The notes beneath the pieces were generated by a model. That model saw only the letters and a list, made by a program, of their open reading frames with translations. It was not told the DNA's origin and did not search any database. From Desulfosporosinus metallidurans (GTDB lineage: Bacteria; Bacillota; Desulfitobacteriia; Desulfitobacteriales; Desulfitobacteriaceae): a stretch of 64,000 bases of DNA. Below, piece by piece: positions 8,459 to 16,792 of this stretch; position 1 is the stretch's first letter, and each line of letters opens with the position of its first letter. A program made the translations under genes and the position numbers. The stretch covers positions 41,975 through 105,974 of the forward strand of contig NZ_MLBF01000013.1 of NCBI RefSeq assembly GCF_001936615.1, written 5' to 3'.

Positions 8459-9888
8459 AATGGTGACTCCTGCCAAGGATAAGCACGTTTTACGCCAGTA
8501 ACCTGTGCCGTCCATTCGTCCAAGGCCACAAGATCGTTAGGGCCAAGCTCAGATAAACCCGTTTTTCCCAAGGCTCGTACTCCCTCTTCCATCTCCATGG
8601 CCATCGATTTAAGGACATTGACCACACTTTTACTCGCCAAAGCAATGTCTAGCCGTTGCTTATAGGGAGAATCGTACCAGACCAATTGGGTTAACGGTTC
8701 CCAAGGGAGAATTTTTTGGATTTGGCGATGAACCAACGCAAACAGAGGAACCGTTCCGAGATAGATCGCATCCGCCCCAAGCGCTATGGCCTTTAAACAT
8801 TCCCCGGGCGTGGCATATCCTCCCGCAACAACCAAGCTTACGTCCTTACGAGCACCCTGCTCGCGCAAAAAACGTTCCGCACGAACCAAGGCTAGTAAAC
8901 TTGGGATACCTAAATCATCGCAGATCAGTGGAGATGCACCAGACGCCCCACCTTGGGCCCCATCGAGGACTATGACATCAAAATCGGCTTCCAAACATAC
9001 GGCCAAGTCTCTCTCTAAGCCCCCTGTCGCCATTATTTTAATAGCAATCGGTTTCCCAGCCGCTTCCGTACGCAAATCAGTAACATACTTTGGCCAATCC
9101 CAAGGGGTGCTAATTCCTGGGATGACCGCTGTAGTCACGACCGATTCCACTGGCGATATGCCCATTAATTTTTGTGCCTTTCCCTTCACTGCAATAGGTT
9201 CTATAGTAAAGGGTCCCATCCTTGCTCCCTGACCCATTTGCACTTCAAGCATATCCGCAGCGGCTATGCCTTGCGGACTGTGCCCCCAAGTAGTCCTGCT
9301 GATTTGCCAGATAAACTTTCCGGCCTCCTCCCGTTCCACTTGCAAAAAGGGCCCTTCGCCGGAATTCGTGGCGGTCCCGAGTTGTTTTGCCGCCCTTGCT
9401 AACGCTCGTTTAGCCTCTTCGCTGAGGCCCACTCCGAAACCCATGCCGGAGATCATTAACGGGATTTCGATTTGAAGAGGCTTTTCCGCTTTGGCCCCAA
9501 GGGTTACCTTCATATCGATCGGAACATTGGCCTCCTTGGGAAGACGCGCCATTTGGGCAGCGACAAACATTAGGGTATCATAATGGGGCAGCGGTTTTGC
9601 TGAACCGAGTGGCCTTTGAATAAGCTTTCCTTCTTCGGCCCGCAAACCGATTTCCAGGATAGTTTGTACAGACGTGCGTCGCACTGCACTCCAAAGCTCC
9701 ATAAGGTTCTCATGATACTTGTCTTGAAGCAGCCTTCCTATTACCAAGCCGAAAAGCCGTTGGACGACGGTCCTAAACAAACGTTTCCCCACAAAAAAGA
9801 AGACACAAAGTATTATTACTCCCGCGGTGAGTGCCCCCAAAGCTGAGAGAGCAACAACGAGCAGAGCGGTCTTTAACAACAAGGTCAA
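8455..9888 (-). CDS. FMN-binding glutamate-synthase-family protein, membrane anchored
   Basis: 477 residues. An N-terminal hydrophobic segment (about residues 5-35) is followed by a domain like the FMN/(beta/alpha)8 synthase domain of GltB. Supporting motifs are ISGMGFGVGLSEEAK, GISPVESV, TGGLERDLA, a glycine-rich stretch LDGAQGGASG that matches the FMN/2-oxoglutarate site, and LGADAIYLGT. It lacks the glutaminase and Fe-S domains of a full glutamate synthase. The physiological reaction is unknown. The start is a TTG near GGGGGAT, and an in-frame TTG two codons later has better spacing. It ends in the valS promoter. Confidence 0.8.
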   Translation of the reverse strand: MTLLLKTALLVVALSALGALTAGVIILCVFFFVGKRLFRTVVQRLFGLVIGRLLQDKYHENLMELWSAVRRTSVQTILEIGLRAEEGKLIQRPLGSAKPLPHYDTLMFVAAQMARLPKEANVPIDMKVTLGAKAEKPLQIEIPLMISGMGFGVGLSEEAKRALARAAKQLGTATNSGEGPFLQVEREEAGKFIWQISRTTWGHSPQGIAAADMLEVQMGQGARMGPFTIEPIAVKGKAQKLMGISPVESVVTTAVIPGISTPWDWPKYVTDLRTEAAGKPIAIKIMATGGLERDLAVCLEADFDVIVLDGAQGGASGASPLICDDLGIPSLLALVRAERFLREQGARKDVSLVVAGGYATPGECLKAIALGADAIYLGTVPLFALVHRQIQKILPWEPLTQLVWYDSPYKQRLDIALASKSVVNVLKSMAMEMEEGVRALGKTGLSELGPNDLVALDEWTAQVTGVKRAYPWQESPF

Positions 9889-9980
9889 TCCCCCATCTTT
9901 TTATTACGCAATGTTTAGTATACAATCTTGATAGGCGTAGTCTATGCTGCATGGCTAATAATATACAAAGGAAACCCGGC

Positions 9981-10010
9981 GCAAGAACAGGGACGGTTCT
10001 TGATTCTTGC
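9981..10010. repeat. constant-loop hairpin repeat (GGGACGGTTC family)
   Basis: Perfect 7-bp arms GCAAGAA / TTCTTGC around CAGGGACGGTTCTTGA. The arm sequence differs from that at 8108 but the enclosed core is the same. Confidence 0.8.
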
Positions 10011-10016
10011 ACACGT

Positions 10017-10043
10017 AGACGGTGCACATGAAATGTGCCGTCT
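10017..10043. repeat. GACGG-GCACAT palindrome
   Basis: AGACGGTGCACAT, loop GAA, then ATGTGCCGTCT: an 11-bp stem with one bulge. A close relative is at 21422-21446, and both lie between two GAACCGTCCC hairpins. Confidence 0.75.
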
Positions 10044-10067
10044 CGCAAAACCCACGTCACAAAATAC

Positions 10068-10096
10068 GGAAGCACAAGAACCGTCCCCCCGCTTCC
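10068..10096. repeat. constant-loop hairpin repeat (GAACCGTCCC family)
   Basis: Perfect 6-bp arms GGAAGC / GCTTCC around ACAAGAACCGTCCCCCC. It has the same arms as the copy at 21496-21524. Confidence 0.75.
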
Positions 10097-10233
10097 TTAA
10101 CCTAAGAATATAAAGCTAACAAATTGTTAGCCTTGTATACTAGAAACAAAACTCTTAAAATGGAACTTGTTGAGGTAGTAGGCAATTGATCCTTTTACAT
10201 CCATGCCAAATTAAGAAGTAAGAAGGTATAACA

Positions 10234-11466
10234 ATGAGCAACAATAGTATTCAAGAACGGGCCTTAAAAATCCATAAAGAACTGGTAGGTAAAATTGAAA
10301 TCGTCAGTAAAGCGGAACTGAATTCTGCTGACGATCTAGGCCTGCTTTATACTCCAGGGGTAGCTGAACCTTGTAAAGTAATCGCTAAAAACCCGGACGC
10401 AGCCTTTGACTATACTGGGCGGGGCAATATGGTTGCAGTGGTATCTGACGGTACAGCCGTGTTAGGGTTGGGTGATATCGGTCCCCTCGCAGCTTTGCCT
10501 GTCATGGAAGGAAAATGTGTCTTATTTAAGAAGTTCGGGGGAGTCAATGCCTTTCCCATCTGTCTAAATACGAAAGATGTCGATGAAATAGTTCGGGTCG
10601 TTAAGGCCTTGGAACCCAATTTCGGCGGAATAAATCTAGAGGACATTTCGGCACCTCGCTGTTTTGAGATTGAAGCACGGCTGAAAAAGGAGACCGACAT
10701 TCCGATCTTCCATGACGACCAGCATGGTACAGCCATCGTTGTGTTAGCGGCGTTCATCAACGCCTTAAGGGTTGTTAACAAGAAAATAGATGAGGTTAAA
10801 TTGGTACTGAACGGAGCAGGCTCCGCAGGAATAGCCATTACTAAATTACTGCTGCAAGCGGGTTTGAAAAATGCAATTATGGTCGATCGTGCAGGCATGC
10901 TTTGCACGGGTGAACGTTGGATGAATCCGGCTCAGGAAGAGATGGCGGAGCTAACAAACCATGCAAAACTCAAAGGCTCCTTAGCCGATGCACTGGTGGG
11001 GGCTGATGTCTTTATTGGAGTTTCGGCTCCCGGTGTCCTAAATGGGGAAATGGTAGCCACTATGAATTCTGGGGCAGTCATTTTTGCTATGGCCAATCCG
11101 ACACCGGAAATATTCCCTGAAGAAGCCTTAGCAGCAGGAGCGGCGGTTGTTGGTACAGGCCGTTCTGACTATCCTAATCAGGTCAACAATGTCTTGGTCT
11201 TCCCAGGTATCTTTAGAGGCGCGTTAGATGTTCGAGCTAAAGATATTACGGAAGAAATGAAACTCGTCGCCGCCCACGCGATTGCAGAAATCATCACTGA
11301 TGAAGAGTTACGCGCAGACTATATCATTCCGGGAGTCTTCGATCCCCGCGTAGCACCTAAAGTTGCTGCCGCAGTTGCTCAAGCCGCTATTAGCTCTGGA
11401 GTGGCCCGTATAAATGGGGACCCCAAGGAGATTTTTGAAAAGACGAGTCTGTTAGCTAGCCGGTAA
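10234..11466 (+). CDS. NAD(P)-dependent malic enzyme (decarboxylating)
   Basis: 410 residues, the short bacterial form. It converts malate to pyruvate, CO2 and NAD(P)H. Catalytic and metal-site motifs are visible: LLYTPGVAEP (Tyr), LFKKFGGVNAFPI (Lys), NLEDISAPRCFEIE, and FHDDQHGTA binding the divalent metal. The Rossmann motif is LNGAGSAGIA, and FAMANPTPEI is also present. AGAAGG precedes the ATG. It stands alone on the plus strand with its own terminator (11493-11534). Cofactor preference cannot be told by eye. Confidence 0.95.
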   Translation: MSNNSIQERALKIHKELVGKIEIVSKAELNSADDLGLLYTPGVAEPCKVIAKNPDAAFDYTGRGNMVAVVSDGTAVLGLGDIGPLAALPVMEGKCVLFKKFGGVNAFPICLNTKDVDEIVRVVKALEPNFGGINLEDISAPRCFEIEARLKKETDIPIFHDDQHGTAIVVLAAFINALRVVNKKIDEVKLVLNGAGSAGIAITKLLLQAGLKNAIMVDRAGMLCTGERWMNPAQEEMAELTNHAKLKGSLADALVGADVFIGVSAPGVLNGEMVATMNSGAVIFAMANPTPEIFPEEALAAGAAVVGTGRSDYPNQVNNVLVFPGIFRGALDVRAKDITEEMKLVAAHAIAEIITDEELRADYIIPGVFDPRVAPKVAAAVAQAAISSGVARINGDPKEIFEKTSLLASR

Positions 11467-11492
11467 GTTCGAAGAAACTCTCTTCATAATGG

Positions 11493-11534
11493 AAAAGAGC
11501 ATTACAACCTGAAAAAGGTTATAATGCTCTTTTT
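11493..11534 (+). terminator. intrinsic terminator of malic enzyme
   Basis: AAAAGAGCATTA(C)AACC / GGTTATAATGCTCTTTT stem followed by T-rich sequence, 26 bases past the stop codon. Confidence 0.9.
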
Positions 11535-11547
11535 ATTGACCGCAAGT

Positions 11548-11581
11548 GGGGACTTACTTATGACGGGGACTTACTTATGAC
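11548..11581. repeat. 17-bp tandem duplication
   Basis: GGGGACTTACTTATGAC occurs twice head to tail (11548-11564 and 11565-11581), between the malic enzyme terminator and the large inverted-repeat element. Confidence 0.85.
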
Positions 11582-11589
11582 ATATCCCC

Positions 11590-11913
11590 GAGCAGTAATC
11601 AAACTTGACTCGATCCGTGCTCCCATTAACGAGGCGGAACACGGAGTGTTCCCTCGTCCCCTAACCACCTACGTACTCCGAGTTCCCAGCCCGGAACTTC
11701 GCGCTTACAAAAGCGAATCTTCTTTGATAGAGCAGTAATCAAACTTGACTTAAGAGCGCTTTCATACAGCGGGGCAGTGTACAAGGATGTACACTGCCGG
11801 CAACCGGACAAGGATGTCCGATTTGCCGGGCACCCCGCCCTCTCACCAGCAAGCTCTTAAGTCTTAGTTTGATCTGCGAGAGCAAGCAAGTGAGCGTTGT
11901 AACGCTAAGTTCC
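11590..11913 (-). repeat. branched inverted-repeat element, copy A
   Basis: An upstream module (11590-11729) shares its first 21 bases, GAGCAGTAATCAAACTTGACT, with the core that follows. The core fold (11693-11913) has: outer stem GGAACTTCGCG / CGCTAAGTTCC; hairpin CGCTTACAAAAGCG; a long central stem (left arm about 11737-11759 ending TTAAGAGC, right arm about 11847-11875 starting GCTCTTAAG); inner hairpins GCAGTGTAC / GTACACTGC and a GGCAA...TTGCC stem holding CGGACA / TGTCCG; and hairpin AGCGTTGTAACGCT. It ends at the base before the TAG stop of the nitroreductase gene. It has no T-tail. Confidence 0.85.
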
Positions 11914-12444
11914 CTACGCTTGCCCCCATTTTCCCCGGAAAACAATCTCTGCCATACCTTTACGTGGACGCGGACGGCGTTCCTCTGCAGCATAGCCTAA
12001 TGGCGTCATGGCCACCACACGCACATCATCAGGGATATTAAAAGCTTCTCGTACCTTCTCCTCAGTGAACAAGCCCTGCCAGCACGTTCCCAACCCTTGT
12101 TCTGTCGCCGCCAAAATCAAATGTTCCATCGCAAGTCCTGCATCAAGCATCATATTGTCCTTGCCTTCCCATACTTCCGATTCCTTGGGCAGAGCACAAA
12201 GCACAATGACAATTGGGGCTCCCGTTAAGGCCTTGCGCCCAGGATTGCTCTCCCCCATGCAGTCAGCCAAAGCCGCCCGCCCAGCCGCATCTTCAACCAC
12301 AATAAAGCGCCAACACTGCATATTTTTCCAAGACGGCGCCAACCGCGCAGCTTCCAAAACATACTCAAGTTTCTCCCGCTCAACTGGCTTATCTAGATAA
12401 GTACGTAAACTTCGGCGGGTCTGAACCAATTCAAGAAAATTCAT
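11914..12444 (-). CDS. nitroreductase family protein
   Basis: 176 residues, FMN-dependent NAD(P)H oxidoreductase fold. It begins MNFLELVQTRRSLRTY, the usual FMN-phosphate-binding RRSxR motif; SWKNMQCWRFIVV and GLGTCWQGLF follow. The longest ORF starts 15 bases upstream at a TTG that lies inside the GGAGG ribosome site, so the ATG at 12444 is the likely start. The substrate is unknown. The TAG stop abuts repeat element copy A, so the end of the gene coincides with the element boundary. Confidence 0.88.
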   Translation of the reverse strand: MNFLELVQTRRSLRTYLDKPVEREKLEYVLEAARLAPSWKNMQCWRFIVVEDAAGRAALADCMGESNPGRKALTGAPIVIVLCALPKESEVWEGKDNMMLDAGLAMEHLILAATEQGLGTCWQGLFTEEKVREAFNIPDDVRVVAMTPLGYAAEERRPRPRKGMAEIVFRGKWGQA

Positions 12445-12506
12445 TTTTAATTCCTCCAATTAATTTTCTTAGTTTTGTTACGTATAATCTCCATCCGTTT
12501 TAAGGC

Positions 12507-12857
12507 TCATGAGTTCTGGAGATTTCTAAGGATTTTCTCCAAATTTCTCTTCAAATGCGGCAAATCTTCTTCTATCATTTGCCAGACTTGACTCATTTTA
12601 ACCTTTGAATACTCGTGGGCAACAATATTCCTAAAACCATATATTTCTGCCCATTCTACTTCATCATGGAGTTCTTTTAAACCTTTAGAGATATTTTTGG
12701 CGTATTCACCAATATTCTGAAAGGATAAACAAACTGCTTTTTGCTTTTCTTTGTTCAACATGAACTTGTTTTCAGTAATGCCTACCGTAAAACACTCAAT
12801 GTCGGTTATTTCCTCAAAAATCAGTTCTAGTAATTTGCCGTCTCTATTGCGTCTCAT
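12507..12857 (-). CDS. HepT-like HEPN ribonuclease toxin (DUF86)
   Basis: 116 residues, helical. The HEPN catalytic motif R-x4-H is present as RNIVAH (Arg76, His81), followed by Glu and Tyr83. In the studied MntA/HepT pairs that Tyr is adenylylated by the partner to silence RNase activity. The start overlaps the end of the nucleotidyltransferase gene by 14 bases, as expected for this type VII toxin-antitoxin layout. The module sits between the nitroreductase and repeat element copy B. Confidence 0.9.
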   Translation of the reverse strand: MRRNRDGKLLELIFEEITDIECFTVGITENKFMLNKEKQKAVCLSFQNIGEYAKNISKGLKELHDEVEWAEIYGFRNIVAHEYSKVKMSQVWQMIEEDLPHLKRNLEKILRNLQNS

Positions 12858-13257
12858 ACAGAATCACCGCATCCTTTGCTATCTCAATAACAAGATCAGC
12901 ATCAATATTATCAGGTTCTACTAAATCAACTTTTTTCCGTAAATCCGCTTCGAGTCTAGTCTTTAGGCCAAGAACTTTCATCAAACTTACTTTACCCTCA
13001 AATTCAATAATCAGATCAATATCGCTATCCTCGTCAGCCCCGCCGCGAGCGTACGAACCAAAAAGTCTGATTTGTTTAATAGGGTATTTAGTGCAATATG
13101 GAATCACTGCCCGCTTTATGTCTTCGATGTCCAACACGTCTCTTACTTGGGGTAACCCCTTTTCCTCCAAGATTAAGTCAACTAATTGTAATACCTTAAG
13201 TTTACTTTCATCGTCCAAATTATTTAGACGAAATAGAATTTTTGTTTCTATGCTCAA
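12844..13257 (-). CDS. MntA-like minimal nucleotidyltransferase antitoxin
   Basis: 137 residues. The polymerase-beta nucleotidyltransferase signature GS-x10-D-x-D is complete (Gly67-Ser68, Asp79, Asp81), with a further acidic residue in KKVDLVEPD. Members of this family AMPylate HepT. Two TTG codons are possible starts. The one at 13257 has AGGTGAG six bases upstream, while the one at 13263 touches the ribosome site, so 13257 was chosen. An N-terminal helical extension of about 55 residues precedes the catalytic domain. Confidence 0.88.
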   Translation of the reverse strand: MSIETKILFRLNNLDDESKLKVLQLVDLILEEKGLPQVRDVLDIEDIKRAVIPYCTKYPIKQIRLFGSYARGGADEDSDIDLIIEFEGKVSLMKVLGLKTRLEADLRKKVDLVEPDNIDADLVIEIAKDAVILYETQ

Positions 13258-13412
13258 CGACAACTCACCTCAGCCATCTATATTAATCTGATAAGGAATT
13301 TCGCGTAATTTTTTCTCTGCTTATATTATCATTGGATTCAGAATCCTCAATGATTCCCTGACTTCTTTTTTAGTATACCTCAAAGTTTGTGCAATGCCAA
13401 TGCACCTTTCAG

Positions 13413-13806
13413 GAGCACCAAACTCAATAAAAGCGGTTCTAGCATAAGCGGGTCGGAACACGGAGTGTTCCCTCGCCCCCTAAACTACGTCCTACCAAGT
13501 TCCCGGCCCGGAACTTCGCGCTTACAAAAGCGAATCTTCTTTGATAGAGCAGTAATCAAACTTGACTTAAGAGCGCTTTCATACGGCGGGGCAGTGTACA
13601 AGGTCCCCTCTCGCCATCCTTGGCTCCGGTAACACTAGACCATCCGACACCCTGCCATCCATGGCGGCGTCTAATCTCGAACGTCCTGTTCGAGTCATGG
13701 TCGTCGGATGTCCGATTTGCCGGGAACCCCGCCCTCTCACCAGCAAGCTCTTAAGTCTTAGTTTGATCTGCGAGAGCAACAAGTGAGCGTTGTAACGCAA
13801 AGTTCC
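13413..13806 (-). repeat. branched inverted-repeat element, copy B (altered loop)
   Basis: Same layout as copy A: an upstream module (13413-13546) and a core fold (13510-13806) with outer stem GGAACTTCGCG / CGCAAAGTTCC and the same central stem. In copy B the apical part between GTGTACAAGG and ATGTCCGATTTGCCGG is replaced by about 100 different bases, including CTCGAACGTCCTGTTCGAG. The core ends at the base before the TAG stop of the acyl-CoA dehydrogenase. Confidence 0.85.
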
Positions 13807-14946
13807 CTACTTCCGCAGATGTTTCGCTATGACCACCCTTTGAATTTGATTTGTTCCCTCGTAAATCTGAGTAATCTTCGCATCTCGCATATAGCGTTCA
13901 ACCTTGTACTCCTTGCAATAACCATATCCACCGAAGATTTGCACTGCATCCGTCGTCACTCTAACGGCAGTATCGCTCGCAAACATCTTGGCCATTGAGG
14001 CCTGTTTACCATACGGAAGTCCAGCCATTCTGAGTGAAGCTGCCTGATAAACCAAGAGTTTTGCTGCTTCTATCTGAGTTGCCATATCTGCAAGCATGAA
14101 CTGGATCCCTTGGAAGTTTCCGATGGGTTGTTTAAACTGTACCCGTTCCTGAGAGTAGGCCAGTGCTGCCTCCAGCGCAGCCTCAGCGATCCCCAAGGCT
14201 TGGGCACCAATTCCGATCCGACCGCCGTCTAGAAGAGACATAGCCACTTTGAAACCTTGCCCTTCCTCTCCCAAAATGTTTTCTACTGGGACCATTGCAT
14301 CTTCAAAAATCAGTTCACACGTTGCGGAGCCGTTTAGCCCCATTTTTTCTTCCTTTTTCCCAACTTTAAACCCTGGTGTATCCTTATCCACCAAGAAAGA
14401 AGTGACTCCATGTGGCCCTTTAGTGCGATCCGTGGATGCCATAACCAAATAAACGTCTGCATAACCAGCGTTCGTGATAAAGCGCTTTGAGCCATTTAGG
14501 ATGTAGTGATCCCCTTGACGCACTGCAGTCGTTTGCAGGCTGGACGCATCTGAACCAGAGTTAGCCTCTGTCAAAGCAAACGCTCCAATGAATTGTCCAC
14601 TAGCGAGCTTGGGTAAATATTTCTGCTTTTGCTCTTCTGTCCCGAAATAGAGAATTGGGAAGCTTCCCACAGATGTATGGACTGCTAGAATAACGGCTGT
14701 TGAACCACATCCTTTGGCAATTTCTTCAATAGCCAAGATATAGGACAAAAAGTCCGCGCCAGCGCCACCGTATTCCTCTGGGATAGGAATCCCCATCAAG
14801 CCGAGTTCACCCATCTTACGGATAGTTTTCAAAGGAAACTCGTGCGTCTCATCCGTAATCACTGCTTGCGGAACGATTTCTTCTTGGACAAAATCCCTAA
14901 CCATCTTTTGCATCATTAATTGGTCATGGTTAAACTGAAAGTCCAT
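13807..14946 (-). CDS. acyl-CoA dehydrogenase (short-chain type)
   Basis: 379 residues, typical length. An FAD flavoenzyme that introduces the alpha-beta double bond in acyl-CoA. Motifs: GAFALTEANSGSDASS (FAD/substrate site), ITNAGYADVYLVMAST, IFGGYGYCKEY, and IYEGTNQIQ, whose Glu is the usual catalytic base of butyryl-type enzymes. The start has GGGGTGGAG eight bases upstream. It is likely cotranscribed with the upstream thiolase (85-base gap), suggesting fatty-acid or amino-acid-derived acyl-CoA degradation. No ETF genes are next to it. Confidence 0.95.
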   Translation of the reverse strand: MDFQFNHDQLMMQKMVRDFVQEEIVPQAVITDETHEFPLKTIRKMGELGLMGIPIPEEYGGAGADFLSYILAIEEIAKGCGSTAVILAVHTSVGSFPILYFGTEEQKQKYLPKLASGQFIGAFALTEANSGSDASSLQTTAVRQGDHYILNGSKRFITNAGYADVYLVMASTDRTKGPHGVTSFLVDKDTPGFKVGKKEEKMGLNGSATCELIFEDAMVPVENILGEEGQGFKVAMSLLDGGRIGIGAQALGIAEAALEAALAYSQERVQFKQPIGNFQGIQFMLADMATQIEAAKLLVYQAASLRMAGLPYGKQASMAKMFASDTAVRVTTDAVQIFGGYGYCKEYKVERYMRDAKITQIYEGTNQIQRVVIAKHLRK

Positions 14947-15031
14947 TTCACTCCACCCCTTCTTTTCTCTACTTTGAAACCTCTCTACTGCTCCACTCTT
15001 TCCTATTTACTTTTACGCCACGTTCCATGCC

Positions 15032-16225
15032 TTAATCGCCATACACCTCAAGCATGATCGCATCACCCTGGGCTGCTCCGCTGCAGATCGCTGCAATCCC
15101 TATGCCGCCACCTCGCCGACGCAACTCATAAATCAAGGTCATAATAACCCTTGCACCACTCGCACCAATAGGATGCCCTAACGCAATAGCCCCACCATTA
15201 ACATTGACTCTTGCCGGATCCCATTTTGCGATCTTTTGGCTCGTCAAAGCAACAGCCGCGAACGCTTCATTGGCTTCAATTAAATTTATATCCTGAATTG
15301 TCATTCCTTTTTGTTTAAGGAGTTTATTTATGGCCAGTCCAGGCGTTGTGGCAATATAGGCCGCTTCTTGTGCCACGCTGGCATGCCCTAGTATTGTCGC
15401 CAAAGGCTTTTTACCCATTTCGCGGGCCTTTTCTTCACTCATCAGAACCATAGCACCAGCGCCATCATTCACGCCCGGTGCGTTTCCGGCCGTGACTGTC
15501 CCGTCTTTTACGAAAATAGGAGGTAAAGATGCAAGCTTGGCAAGAGTGGTTTCCCGTCGAGGACCTTCATCCACTGAAAACCAAAGAGATTCTCCTTTTC
15601 TTTGTGGGATTTCAACCGGAGCGATCTCATCTACAAACTTACCCTCATCAATCGCTTTAGAAGCTAATTGTTGGGAACGAAGCGAGAAGGCATCCTGATC
15701 CTCACGCGAAATTCCATATTCCTTGGCCACAGTAGAACCATGAACGGCCATGTGAACATTGTGAAAAGCACACCACAGTCCATCATTTACCATCAAGTCC
15801 AGAATACTGTCATTTCCCATGCGATAACCAAATCGAGCCTTTTTCAAAGCAAATGGAGCATTAGACATGCTCTCCATTCCACCGGCAATAATAACGTCCG
15901 CATCCCCAGCACGGATAATGGTTTCTCCTATGGTCACAGCACGCATTCCCGAAGCACATACTTTATTGATGGTCTCAGAGGTTACTTCCACTGGGAGTCC
16001 GGCTTTGATACTCGCTTGACGCGAGGGGATCTGTCCTGCTCCACCCTGGATAACCATCCCCATAAGAACATTATCGACAACGTCACCGGGAAGATCTGCA
16101 CGTTTAAGAGCTTCCCGAATCACATGTGCACCAAGATCAACAGCGGGAATCTCTTTGAGACTTCCACCCATCGTGCCGAAAGGGGTCCGTGCGGCACTCA
16201 CAATAACTGCTCTAGACAATTTCAT
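15032..16225 (-). CDS. acetyl-CoA C-acetyltransferase (thiolase)
   Basis: 397 residues. It condenses or cleaves acetoacetyl-CoA or 3-ketoacyl-CoA. The acylated cysteine is Cys90 in [30 protein letters not shown] (His) and the second Cys in CSGAAQGDA complete the active site. The longest ORF starts at a codon upstream of AGGAGGAG, which belongs to the ribosome site, so the ATG at 16225 is the true start. It precedes the acyl-CoA dehydrogenase in the same direction. Confidence 0.95.
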   Translation of the reverse strand: MKLSRAVIVSAARTPFGTMGGSLKEIPAVDLGAHVIREALKRADLPGDVVDNVLMGMVIQGGAGQIPSRQASIKAGLPVEVTSETINKVCASGMRAVTIGETIIRAGDADVIIAGGMESMSNAPFALKKARFGYRMGNDSILDLMVNDGLWCAFHNVHMAVHGSTVAKEYGISREDQDAFSLRSQQLASKAIDEGKFVDEIAPVEIPQRKGESLWFSVDEGPRRETTLAKLASLPPIFVKDGTVTAGNAPGVNDGAGAMVLMSEEKAREMGKKPLATILGHASVAQEAAYIATTPGLAINKLLKQKGMTIQDINLIEANEAFAAVALTSQKIAKWDPARVNVNGGAIALGHPIGASGARVIMTLIYELRRRGGGIGIAAICSGAAQGDAIMLEVYGD

Positions 16226-16352
16226 TTCTCCTCCTCTTGAATTCAATATCTCTGGTGTTTCCCTCTTTCCCTCTTTTAATATTCTAGCCCTGAGCGCAAA
16301 ATCCTTCCCTTAATTCATAATGTTCAAACTATTCCATAAACAATATTATCTT

Positions 16353-16792
16353 ACTCGATCCGTGCTTGCATTAACGAGGCGGAACACAAAGTGTTCCCTC
16401 GCCCCCTAACCACCTACGTTCCCATGTCCCCAGACCAGAACTTCGCCTTACAAAAGCGGATCCTCTTTGATCGAGCAGTAATCGAACTTGACTCGGTCCG
16501 TGCTTGCATAACGAGGCGGAACACAAAGTGTTCCCTCGCCCCCTAACCACCTACGTTCCCATATCCCCAGACCAGAACTTCGCCTTACAAAAGCGAATCC
16601 TCTTTGATCGAGTGGCCCGCCAAACTCGGCTCAAACGGTGCTTGCATCAGCGGGGCGGAACACAGGACGTGTTCCGCCGGCAACCGGACACGGATGTCCG
16701 ATTTGCCGGGTACCCCGCCCTCTTTCATCAGACCGCTTGAGCCCTAGTTTGGCCCACGACATCATGAGGTGAGCGTTGTATTGCGAAGTTCC
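16353..16792 (-). repeat. branched inverted-repeat element, copy C (tandem module)
   Basis: The upstream module is present twice (16353-16490 and 16491-16627, period 138). Then comes the core fold (16574-16792): outer stem GAACTTCGC / GCGAAGTTC, the central stem GTGGC..GCCAAACT / AGTTTGGC.CCAC continuing into CTCAAACGGT / ACCGCTTGAG, inner hairpin GGCGGAACAC / GTGTTCCGCC, and the conserved GGCAACCGGACA...TGTCCGATTTGCC part. Relative to copy A many stem positions changed on both sides with pairing kept. It ends at the base before the TAG stop of the next gene. Confidence 0.85.

Larger units (their letters stand above)
9889..10233. other. intergenic region made largely of small palindromic repeats
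   Basis: Divergent spacer between the glutamate-synthase-like gene and malic enzyme. It holds three hairpins (9981-10010, 10017-10043, 10068-10096) belonging to two repeat families. No ORF here looks real. Confidence 0.7.

Noticed and set aside
11590..11913. Plain intrinsic terminator after the nitroreductase gene
   Set aside because: The structure is over 200 bases, multi-branched, and has no T-run after its stems.
11626..11993. Open frames inside the inverted-repeat elements (also 13387-13632, 13579-13800, 16504-16740, 21338-21727)
   Set aside because: They follow the palindromic repeats, lack ribosome sites, and their translations change completely between element copies, so they are not genes.
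11590..16792. CRISPR array
   Set aside because: Units of about 135-140 bases are palindromic, few, and without short direct repeats and unique spacers.
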